DNA from: Pholiota molesta
Taxonomy: Eukaryota > Basidiomycota > Agaricomycetes > Agaricales > Strophariaceae
Reading direction: 5' to 3'
DNA length: 64,000 nucleotides
Assembly: GCA_014925825.1 (NCBI GenBank)
Contig: JACGCK010000013.1
Coordinates: forward strand, 619,044 to 683,043
Shown in pieces: positions 22,344 to 32,008 of the stretch. The stretch's first letter is position 1; every line of letters begins with the position of its first letter. The notes under the pieces were generated by a model, which saw nothing but the letters and a program-made list of their open reading frames with translations, ran no database searches and had not been told where the DNA came from. A program made the translations under genes and the position numbers.

Positions 22344-24412
22344 ATGGAAACTAGTCTGGATTTCTCTTCCATAACTCGATGGTTGCTCCGTCATTTACCC
22401 AGTCAAACGGAAATACTCGACTATTTGCCACACCTTACCCCTGTCACGGCCGTCATTGGAGGATTCGCCCTATGGTTGTTGCTTGTGCGAGCTCTACGAT
22501 GGCGACGTTACAATGCTATTCACCGCAAATACGGACCCAAGTGGAACAACGGTTTAGGTACGATAACTCCTCAAGAAGCTCAAGAAATCACGCACCTGTC
22601 AACTGTATTTGATATGCCACAACTGTTGTTCAATGCCCTCTCATTTGCACTCTTCAAGACCTACGGTATTGTGAGTATGGTTGATTTTCTGCTATTCCTT
22701 TGAATAGTAGGGACCCCAGACGGCGGCTGAATGTGCTCCTTGAACAGCCCTCAATCTCGAAGCTCCTTTCGGCAACCAAGGAACTCAAGTCGAGAGAAAC
22801 CGTTTCACGTCGGTATGCCGATGTACGTGTCATTTTATTGCTGCTCATGCAGGATCAATGCTTTCGTTCTAAATCATTTGTTTTATATTTGATGCTGTAT
22901 TATCAGACCGTAATTCTAATCGGTGAGTATGGCAATCATCGTATAACTATATCTAATGAATGGGCGGTTGTCTGGCAGCAACGTGGCACGCATGCCCTAT
23001 CTCTGGATTCGCTGATCCTTCATCTGCTTCAACGAATTCGGGTCCGACCGCGCATCCAGCAAAGGATCCCAGGGCGAATATTGCACTAGCAAGAGTGAAC
23101 TGGCTACATTCCAAATACAAAATCGTGCGTCACTTCTTCAGAAACCCTCTTTGTCATTTTCTTGATCCGGTCATGTGTATTAACTACATAAATAGTCAAA
23201 TAGCGATTATCTGTACACTCTCTGTCTGTTCGCTTTGGAACCCATCGTAAGCTCGCTAAACCAGCCAGCCTCAATTCCAAAGAACTCACCTGTTATCCAG
23301 CACTGGGCCGACCGTTATGGCTGGCGCTCTATGTCCCCCCTCGAAAGACACGCTTTCTACATTTTCTGGGCAGAGGTCGGGAGAAGGATGAACATCCAGG
23401 ACATCCCAGGGAGCCTTGAGGAAATGATAGCGTGGAGCAAGGTATGTAGGACGTTGTCTAGGCGCAAAATAATGCATAAAAGCTTAACAATTGAATGGAT
23501 ATCCCTAATAGGAATACGAAAACGCCCATATGGTCCCAGCAAAGACCAACCGGGAGGTCGCTGGTCACACTCTCGATGAGCTTATTAGCCCGGTCCTGGA
23601 GCGCTTGAAAGGGTTTGCCACTAGAGCTGCCATCTCTTTGCTGGACGACATTACAAGAGAAGCCATGATGTGCGTGTTCTTACATCATCTGTCGTATTCG
23701 TCGATCTCTTTTACAGTTAAGCTTTGATAGGTATGAGATGCAGCCGAGGCTTCTTCGCGCTGTAATGGACGGGACCATGGGCATCATTGCTTTCGTCCAG
23801 CACTTCTTGCTCCTTCCCCGTCGTTCCGGCAAATATATTGTGGATATCGGGCATCTGAACAATGTCAAACCAGGCGAATGTCCACGGCTGCATCCAACGA
23901 GGCAAGCACGCAACCTTTTTGGCCGATCATTAAATTGTATAATTTACTTTTGGCGTGTGTATTTCAGATTTGCGGCACGTCCTTGGTATAAGCCCGAACC
24001 ATCGTCGACTGTGGGATATTATACGGAGAAGCTACTTGTCAAGCTTGGATGGTACGAAGAAATGCCTGGACCCCGGTACGTTGCTTTTGCCCTCTTACTA
24101 ATTCGTTTCTATCTCACATTTTTCGACGATACGTAGGCTGAAGAGTGAAGGATACCGTCTCGAGGAAATGGTTGTTCAGTTCCTTATTTCCCCCGAGTAT
24201 AAAGATGGCTGACACAAGAGTGTATGCATTCTATGTAGGGACCAGATAGGTTTGAAAACGGTATGTGAACAGTACGCTTCCTCCGAAAATTCATTGATTG
24301 CGTTCGATTCGATTTAGCTGGTCATGAAGAGATCATGCGCAATGCCGCAAAGCTACAGGGCTGTCCAGTCGCTGGGCCATGGTCGTTGGACGGAAGGAAG
24401 TCAACGCTTTGA
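22344..24412 (+). CDS. mpaB / rubber-oxygenase family protein (copy 2)
   Basis: Paralog of the minus-strand gene at 6632-8685, with the same exon order. ATG at 22344; the N-terminal exon has WLLRHLPSQ, a membrane segment near residues 35-55 and NAIHRKYGPKWNNGLG. Later blocks: ISKLLSATKELKSRE (about 22760), CPISGFADPS and ANIALARVNWLHSKYKI (23000-23123), YGWRSMSPLERHAFYIFWAE (about 23310-23370), VAGHTLDELISPV and LLDDITREAMM (23560-23668), NVKPGECPRLHPTR (about 23863-23904), AARPWYKPEPSSTVGYY, GYRLEEM and NAAKLQGCPVAGPW before the stop at 24410-24412. One intron (about 23905-23967) has a GC donor (cgag|gcaagc). The exon 1/2 junction differs from copy 1: the equivalent acceptor is lost and an alternative (donor near 22675, acceptor near 22712) is needed, adding a few residues. 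Likely a functional ER-membrane oxidase; substrate unknown. Confidence 0.83.
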
Positions 24413-25043
24413 CGCCGGTCGTTCTATGCATTGATTGGCCCTTTGTCGGTGGAAGGAAGAAAACGTTTTTCATGAAGCAACGATTCAGAAGCGGTAAGTA
24501 TACCCATCAATTATCCAAATCCAATGTATATTACATTTGTTAGCAAGATCAAAAGTCGTAAAATTAGGTCGAAGACGATGAGTGGATCAGGCTCTGCAAT
24601 TCGCCTCGACACAGCCCGATGGCATTATTTATGGGTAATTTATGGGCCGTAAGTTTCACTACAAAGCATGGTGGGTGAATGATTGAATGGCGGGCGCATT
24701 GGCGTCGTGATCAACACTCCGCGTTGTGTCCGAGTGTGGATAGGCGGACTGTTCGGATGGGGCGGACTCTCGAATACCATGCCCACACAACACCAGTCAT
24801 AGCCAGTCATCCAACGGTTGACGTTGAAGTCTTCAATACCTAGTCCTCGTGTTTGCCTCAGACCTCACAGCACTGCCCCATCATCGCTCTCGAGACCACG
24901 CGAACAGCTTGCTTTCGAAACAAACTTTCACTTTCTCTAAACCTCGGAATACTGCTGAGCCTATATTTTGCGCTGCTCTAGCCCAACAAAACCAGAACCA
25001 AGTGTTGGGTCTTTTCTAAATTGGATTTAAGGAGTGAGCAGTA
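24413..25043. other. Intergenic with Atg22-tail repeat and kinase promoter
   Basis: 24448-24584 is a copy of the 3' end and flank of the Atg22-like gene (see repeat entry). The remainder, 24585-25043, is AT-balanced and presumably the promoter of the pseudokinase gene. Confidence 0.5.
24448..24584. repeat. Direct repeat flanking the pseudokinase, left copy
   Basis: About 130 bp that aligns along its length with 26514-26640: shared blocks 'catcaattatcca', 'tccaatgtatattaca' and 'aggtcgaagac-atgagtg'. The right copy spans the Atg22 stop codon and last codons, so this left copy is a duplicated Atg22 tail. Confidence 0.75.
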
Positions 25044-26439
25044 ATGAAACGTCGTCATCAATCTGTACAACCACAACGCTCCCTTATTCATATGGTGCAC
25101 AAAGTGGGTATCCAATTGGATAACGACTTCTGATTTCCCTCATCCAAATATCATTTACGCAGAAAATTGCAGAAATGTGGGTCTGGATAAGCTCCAGGGC
25201 TCCGAGTCGAGCCAAAGCGAACCCTTTCGAGTATGCACAAATGATGAATCTTACAGGAAAGATACTCAAAGATCGTGCAGTTGGAGGCGGAAGTATCACG
25301 GATGTGTTTATGGGATATTGGGCTTCTGATACGACATCAACAAAGGTAGGAGTCTAATTGAACCCCCAAGTACAATGAGCTGACAAGATTCTTTCAGGTT
25401 GCTATCAAGGTGCTTCGTTCGCATCTATACAAGCAAGAAGATCTCCCAAAGTTAGAAAAGGTACGCATTCTAGTCGCTCTCTAAATATACCGCCACTTAT
25501 TCACTTCTCAGACATTAAGGCGAGAGATAAGCATCTGGGGAAACCTCGACCACCCCAACATTGTACCACTGCTTGGAATCACATTTGATTTTGGTAGATG
25601 TCCTGCCATGGTTTACCGGTGGATGAGTCAGGGAACACTTTTTGAATACCTGAAGAGTAAAAAGGATCTAGACTTTGCAGGCCGATTGAGCATTGTAACA
25701 ATTCCTAACTCATTAGCATAACGAAGCTAACTAGATCTTATTCCAGTGTGTAGATATAGCCGATGGATTGGCATATCGTAAATTATTCCTTGAAGTTCTG
25801 TTTATACACTTGCGTCGTTGACTATGATTTCTTTATCCTCTAGTTCATTCGCAAAAGTTTATACATGGCAATTTGACACCGGTATGCCATTTAATCATTA
25901 GTATTTGTTTCTGTCTCATTACAGGGAGATAGGCCAGCGTCTTAATGGATAACGACGATCCCCATCTTAGCGACTTTGGGCTATCCAGCGCCATCGCGGA
26001 TTTTCAAATTCCCTCTTTTGTCACTTCCATGGGCGGAGAGTCGGTGAGATGGATCGCACCTGAGCTGTTGGAAGTCTCGGAGATCACCAAGCTTGAGCAC
26101 TCAACGTCGTGTGATGTTTACTCGTTCGCCGGGGTCGCGTTTTATGTCAGCTTCGAATGAATCCCCTCCGCTGCGATATATGAACTGATAATGTTTATTT
26201 AAAAAATAAAAAATAATTTATCCTAGGTCATCGCAGGGAGACTCCCATTCGAGGAGTTGGAACATGAATATCAAATAATTGCGGAAAGATTGCGAGGAAG
26301 AGAGGAATGTCTTTCAAGACCCGCGCAATCGCTATTGACGGATGAGTGCTGGGAAATCCTTACGATGTGTTGGCAAAAAGATCCTGCTCTACGACTAGAC
26401 ATCAACGACGTGAAGCTTGGTCTACGACGCTTTCTCTGA
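25044..26439 (+). CDS. TKL-family pseudokinase (HRD Asp replaced by Asn)
   Basis: Eight exons (25044-25103, 25163-25345, 25398-25460, 25512-25694, 25747-25777, 25844-25881, 25933-26145, 26227-26439) join in frame to 327 aa. A short N-terminus leads into SRAKANPFEYAQMMNLTGK, a linker shared with the three other kinases in the window. Visible kinase motifs: glycine loop GGGSITDVFMG, VAIK (Lys85), DHPNIVPLLG, DFG (LSDFGLSS, Asp200), WIAPELL and CDVYSFAGVAFYV. The catalytic loop reads HGNLTP where the paralogs read HGDLTP or HGDLSP; the Asn codon is at 25870-25872 (residue 183). ATP may still bind but phosphotransfer should be lost or very weak. No HeLo, NB-ARC or finger domain is attached. Direct repeats of about 130 bp flank the gene on both sides. 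Confidence 0.88.
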
Positions 26440-26513
26440 TAATATCGCCGTCATAGACAGTGTTTTCTCCCTTTATGTCAAAGCGAGCGACAAGCTAAAA
26501 CTCCCGAACTCTC

Positions 26514-26640
26514 GGTGGAAGAAAGAGAAGTCTTTCATGAACCAATGAAAGTGATATATCTATCAATTATCCAGGTCCAATGTATATTACAATTGTTAGT
26601 AGCATCAACGGTCATGAAATCAGGTCGAAGACAATGAGTG
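26514..26640. repeat. Direct repeat flanking the pseudokinase, right copy
   Basis: Partner of 24448-24584, overlapping the 3' end of the Atg22-like gene (stop complement 26620-26622). Confidence 0.75.
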
Positions 26641-28666
26641 ATACTCGTATTCTTGAGCATCCTTCCTTCCTCTGTCTACATCGACGCTCATGAGGATGGG
26701 ATGGCTAGCCAAATCATGAAGGTGAGGAAGAAGAATGCGTAGCGGATGTTCCCTGTCAGGTCGGAAATGATACCGACGACCAGGGGCCGATGAACGAGCT
26801 TGACTGTTATTGAAAAGCGACATCAGTACGGGGTCTGTCTGAGGTAAGGGGAGAATTGTGGAACAGACCTTGTCGGTGATGGAGAAAAGCCCGTACCAAC
26901 GGGCCTCTTCCCCTGGAGGCAGCAGCTCAGCGTAAAAGGCCCGTGCGTACCCCTGGAACGCTCCATACACAGAACCTGGATAGCGTTGAATCAATAACGT
27001 TCTTCACAACACTAGCCAATGCATAAATCAAAGTGCACGCACCGAAATACACCGCCAACGCAAACATCTCCCCTTGCGTCGTCAGACCGCCAAAACGCGC
27101 CCGTCCCTGGACGACGAAGCCGAGGCATCCATACAGCGGGATCATCGACGCGAGGATCACGAGGATCACGAGGACCTTGAGATTGGTCCACCCGAATTTG
27201 CGCTGGAGAACAGGCCAGAGGAGGGAGCCTGCGATCCCCGAGGTAGGCGTGAGGACGCCGATGAGGATGAGGGCTGAGGGTGACATGTGCAGTGTTGTTT
27301 TGCCGAAGAGGATGGCGGTTGATGTTATTGTTGTAAAGCCTAGAATATATTTGAGTACTAGGGTATGTATGGTGATTTAAGTTGGAATAATGTACCGTCA
27401 GAAAGGAGGAACCAAGCAGCGAGGTACTTGAACGTGTTTCTTAGTTTCTTGATCTCGCTCCAGCGAAGCATGTTTCCAAGTATGATCCAAGCTGCGATGA
27501 TCTCGCGTCTGGTACTCCAAGCCTTGTTATCGGTGTTTACTTCCGCGTTTCGACGGTCCGGGGCCAACGACACAGGGTGAGAACTGGGCAACCAGAGAGC
27601 AGCTGGTATAGTGAAGACGGCCCACCAGAGTCCGCTCAGACCAATGGCCAGACGCAGTGAGAAAGTAGACCCGTGAAGCTTTGTCACAGGGATCAACGCG
27701 ACTATGAGGAGGCAGATACCTGCTCCGTATCCTAGAGCGATTCCAAGAGAAGATATACGCGATGTGGAACGGGAGAGTTCTGCCTGGTACTCTGCCTCTA
27801 ATTCTTGCTTCTTGGCCACGTCAGCCGGAGCAGAGCTAGCAAGTAACGGCGCAGCTGGGTTTTCTGTGCTTATGTACGGATCACTGTCTACATCTGCCAT
27901 GGAAGTATCTTCTAAAGCCTGTAGTTGATCCAGTATTTTGACCACCTCCGGCGCTTCCCTGGCGAGGGAGGGAATGTACGCATTCATGGCGACGATAGAA
28001 GCGCCGAAACCGACATTGGAGAACATTGCAAGGAGAGCAGAGAGGTACCAGACTGGCGAACTTGAGGGTAGAATGAGAAAGAGGGTTGCTGCTATAGAGC
28101 CTAGGGCAGCGAAGCTGAGGAGCAATTTCTTACGATGAGGTGCTGTTGTTCCGTGAGTTAATCTGATATTGGAAGGTGCGATTAAAGACAAGACGCACGA
28201 TGGTCAGCAATGCCACCCATGGATATTACTGTGATAGCTTGGAGTGCAACAGATATTGAATATATATACAAACTAACGCCGTCTCGAGGTTACTAAATGA
28301 ACTCTTTTGAGAGACGAGAGTTTGGCACACCTGAAGCTTGCGCTATCTATCCATGCCCATCCAATCTTCACAACACATCTTGATTCATCTAGAGCAGTGC
28401 CATTCGTCGGTGCGCTCTGAAGCGCAGAACACGGCTCGGTTTTGTCTGGGAGGAGGTAACCGTTGTCTCTTGCGAATTGCTCCAAGCATATTGGCAGGAA
28501 GAGGGTCAGAGAAACAATAACAAAGACTTCACTACCAACGCCATACAGTCAGTAAGACGGTTTGTTGCTTGACTGAGAGCCATTGACAGAATAAGACTTG
28601 CCTCGCAAAGGCGTAGCTCAGCCATCCGTTCAGCTTCTTCTTGAACTGTCTGGTGCTGGACAGCAT
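26620..28666 (-). CDS. atg22: Atg22-like vacuolar amino-acid effluxer (C-terminus frame-broken)
   Basis: MFS-type multispan transporter of the Atg22 family, which exports amino acids from the vacuole after autophagic breakdown. Start ATG 28666 (MLSSTRQFKKKLNGWLSYAF), then ASEVFVIVSLTLFLPICLEQ and FARDNGYLLPDKTEPC, ALQAITVISMGGIADH, a long central exon (about 28150-27415) with GFGASIVAMNAYIP and a hydrophilic insert, LRNTFKYLAAWFLLSD, GWTNLKVLVILVILASMIPL and SVYGAFQGYARAFYAELLPP with LFSITDK. The first intron has a GC donor (gcgag|gcaagt). In the last exon the canonical splice gives SSSFIGP and then a stop at 26756-26758. The family's TGNIRYAFFFL and VDVDRGRKDAQEY blocks are present but in the other two frames, each transition explained by one missing base in a C run. 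Either a C-terminally truncated allele or two base-call errors. Confidence 0.82.
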
Positions 28667-28962
28667 GATAGAAGTGGAAAGAAGGAACTAGTTGAGAATC
28701 ATAGACAGCCACAGTGAACAAGCAGTACAAAAGCAGTAGTACTGTTCGAGTGATGGCGGTCGCGGACGCCTGCAACCGCAACCTGGCACGCGTGGGTGCG
28801 CGCGCACGCGCTGACTCACGCGCTGACTAATAATACGCAGGCGCGCATGTCACGTGCACAGTCATTGCCAAATCTAGAATCTTGAGCCACCTTGGTTAAC
28901 GTTCACTCAGCACCATCTTCTTCGAGAATTAACAGCAAATCATACGAGCCGTTATTCAAAAG
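28667..28962. promoter_or_regulatory. Divergent promoter, Atg22-like and TAF11
   Basis: 296 bp between divergently oriented starts. It contains a GC/purine-pyrimidine alternating stretch (28790-28815) and repeated 'cgcgctgact' (28807 and 28821). Shared regulation is inference. Confidence 0.35.
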
Positions 28963-30170
28963 ATGACCACACCATACTACAATAACCAGGCTGTACCATA
29001 CTACAATAACCAGGCTGTATTCTCCGTAAACCCATCAAATCCCGCCCCCAAACCTCAAACATCTAGCAATGGTGCAGCTGCGAGCCAGCCAGGCACTCCA
29101 ACGCCCACGGGTCGCAGCAAGCCACGGGCGGCACCCACAGGCGCCAAGCGGGGCCGCAAACCCAAAGGTGCATCAGCGACAGGCGCATCGTCACCGCAGA
29201 CAAGCTTCAACACGTTCGCTTCAAGTTCAACACCACTGGCATCGACATCGGCCTCTTTCGCAACCGGAACTGCGAATGCCCAATATCCGCGTGTGCACTG
29301 GGCCATGCCAAACTCGAATCAGGGCGAAGGCGAGGAAGAAGAGGGGGCCGATGACGATGGGACCCCGGATCCTAATGGAGACGTTCCTGGGGGAGACTCG
29401 CAGACTGCATTTGCGCCGCAGGACGAACAGACAGAGGCGAAGGGACCGGTCATTGATCCAGCACTTATGGGAGTTAGCGTCGGGGTTGCGGTAGGAGCTC
29501 TAGGAGGTGCAAGCTCACAACGGGCAACGCCAATACCGGATATTACATCGGGTCTCATCCTACCAAACAGAAGCACCCCACAACCTCCTCCAGGCGGTGG
29601 CCGCCCTGGGACGTTTGGCCCTGACGAGGAAGCTGAGGGCGATGACGAGCTGCTTCCTGCAATGGCAGATGACGATTATTCCGCGCAACTATCATGGCAG
29701 AGTCAATCGAAGGACAACTTGAAGTAAGCATCCCATGGCCGGCCATAATTATGCCTGCTTGCTCACATCGCTTGCATAGGGTGCTGATGGACAACCTAAG
29801 TCCTGCTCAATACGACCGATTTGAGGCTTACAGGCGGCACGCTTTGCCTAAGCAAGCAGTGAGGAAGGTCATCCAACAAACACTCGGTCAACAGGTCTCG
29901 CAGCCCGTCGCCCAGATCATTGCTGGCTTTTCCAAGGTCTTCGTCGGTGAAATCGTTGAAAAAGGTGACTCATCATTTCCATTCATGCGCCAGCAACATT
30001 GTATCGTGTCTAACCCTCCACTTACAGCGCGTGCTGTCCAGACAAGACGCGGCGACACGGGACCTTTGTCGCCCGACCATTTGCGTGAGGCCTATAGGGC
30101 GTACCAAGAAGAATCAGGGCATGTTGGTGCTGCGCGGCCTTTACGAGCGAAAAAGCTGTTTGTGCGATGA
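28963..30170 (+). CDS. taf11: TFIID subunit TAF11
   Basis: Three exons (28963-29723, 29780-29964, 30028-30170) give 362 aa. The C-terminal TAFII28-like histone-fold domain is clear: LSPAQYDRFEAYRRHALPK, VRKVIQQTLGQQVSQPVAQI, AGFSKVFVGEIVEKARAVQ, then GPLSPDHLREAYRAYQEE. The N-terminal about 250 residues are disordered, with an AT-hook-like KRGRKPKG (about residue 65), Ser/Thr/Pro tracts and acidic runs. TAF11 pairs with TAF13 in TFIID, in the nucleus. The first residues carry a perfect duplication of eight codons (28971-28994 and 28995-29018, PYYNNQAV twice). The start is the only ATG before the conserved frame. Confidence 0.93.
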
Positions 30171-30541
30171 TAGTTGATAATGCTCTTTCCCGTTCCCCCT
30201 GCTCTGTTTTTCTAGACTCTAGTTGTGCTTGTCTGTGTGTTTACATGACTGGTGCGAGACACTTGCTGTGTTATGATCGTCGATCTGATCTGATATGTGG
30301 TTTGAAAGCAGTGAAATATCTGGTCTTACAGGAACGCCATTTTTGGCGCTAGAAATGCTAAGATTGTATGACTTAGACAGGTATCATTTTTCTTCTTGTT
30401 TGTAGTAGCCAGATGTTGTTGATTTTTCTCAGGGACCCACATTTGCTAATAAAACAAAACACATGCAGGAGCTTTTAAGAATTACTTAATGTTGTTAAAC
30501 ATCATCAGACCGCTTCGCCTACCATCTTCTTTCAACCACCT
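30171..30541. other. Intergenic, TAF11 3' flank and APH promoter
   Basis: AT-rich, no coding or repeat signal seen. Confidence 0.45.
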
Positions 30542-31857
30542 ATGTTGCTTCCTTACTGGGACCGCTCAGGAGTCGTTCACCAGTTTGAGGCTTTTCCGCA
30601 ATCCGTTCATGACTGGGCTCAAGGTGAAGAAGTTCCTGCCAACCAGCAAGGACTGCACACTGCCGTCAAAGAGACCTTGGGTCAAGCTCTTATTCGCACC
30701 CGTTGCAAAGGCGTGGATATGAATATTGTACGTTCATCATCGATCTCGTTGATCATGTTTCTACGAAGAAGACTTACCAGAAGGGCAGACGCTGGATGCT
30801 ACCCTTGAGGATGGCAGATCGGTGATGCTACGCCAACGCAACACCTATGTTTCCGACCCCGTTCTTGAGAAGTGGAGTCTTGCCAGATTTCAGAATGAAC
30901 TTAAGCTCCTTCCTTGGCTCCGCGACAACACTAGCATCCCAGTTGCTAACCTTCTAGCGATCGGCCCCAATTATACGATCCAGGAAAAGATGCCAGGGGC
31001 CGACCTTACCTACCGCTGGCATTTCCTTTCTGAAGCCGCGAAGGTACATAAGTGCCAGTCTTTGGGAGAATGGTTCTGATTAATATTTTCTCGACGTCAG
31101 AACAATCTTATTTCTGGATATGTCAACATCTTATCGGATCTTTTCAATCTGTCAGTACCCCAGAAAATCGGATCGGCTTCCGTCGATGAAGTCGCGGGGA
31201 TGGGCGTAGGCCCTCTTCTCGCTTCCAATACTTCCTACTCTGCCCCCAAGGTCCTCGACGACATATCTGAGTACATTGACTTCCTTTTCACCGTAAAGCG
31301 CCAGCTGATCGCAGAGATGAAGCCTGAGGATCAGCAGCGCGCCGAGACGACTCTGTCGTCCCTCGAAACGAAGACCCGGACCATGATCCAGGCCATCCGC
31401 GATCCTGGCTTGTGCTTGCGCTGCGTGCTGACCCATGCTGACCTGCATGGCTACAACATCCTGGTGAACGATGATGGCGATATCACCGCTGTGCTGGACT
31501 GGGAGATCAACCGCATCCAGCCTGCGATCCTTGGGGTTGACTACCCAGTCTGGCTTTCTTCTAAAGGGATACATGATCCTCGATTTGCTAAGAATACTTG
31601 GTGGTGGGAGGAAAGCCCGGCTGAACGAGAGAGATTCTGCAATATCTTCGAAAAGGTACGAGAGTCGAGAGACTCTGACAACGACCTGGGGATTGAGTGA
31701 TTTTCTTTAGAAGATTCAAGAGCGTGATCCAGAAATGTATCAATGCTTGATAGAGGGTCGTGATTTGAGGGCTGTTGTTGGCTGGTTAACGGAAACTCGT
31801 TCAGACGATCCTGGTTTCGATCGCATGGGTTCATGGGCTACATCTCAGTTACAGTAA
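30542..31857 (+). CDS. APH/choline-kinase-like phosphotransferase (copy A)
   Basis: Aminoglycoside phosphotransferase-fold small-molecule kinase of the large fungal APH family; substrate unknown. Exon 1 from ATG 30542 (MLLPYWDRSGVVHQFEAFP) to about 30727-30731, exon 2 about 30775-31043, exon 3 31101-31655, exon 4 31711-31857. Key motifs lie in exon 3: the Brenner-like loop LTHADLHGYNILV (catalytic Asp and Asn) and GDITAVLDWE (metal-binding Asp), as expected for active APH enzymes. The N-lobe has SVMLRQRN and PVANLLAIGP. The exact exon 1/2 boundary is uncertain because two donors fit. Tail-to-tail with the HeLo-kinase gene on the other strand; the pair is duplicated at 36.7-41.3 kb. Confidence 0.82.
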
Positions 31858-32008
31858 ACTCGTCCTTTCTGAAACTGCAATTCCCTGGACCTGAAGCGCA
31901 CAATCAATTGACACAGTTTTCTGAACCGCACGAATACATATTTGGCAATACAGCTACATATTGAAATTTTTCATTTAGAAAAGTCCAAGTCAGAATCGCA
32001 GATAAAAA

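Noticed and set aside
29069..29494. 141-codon ORF inside TAF11
   Set aside because: Alternative-frame shadow of the TAF11 disordered N-terminus.
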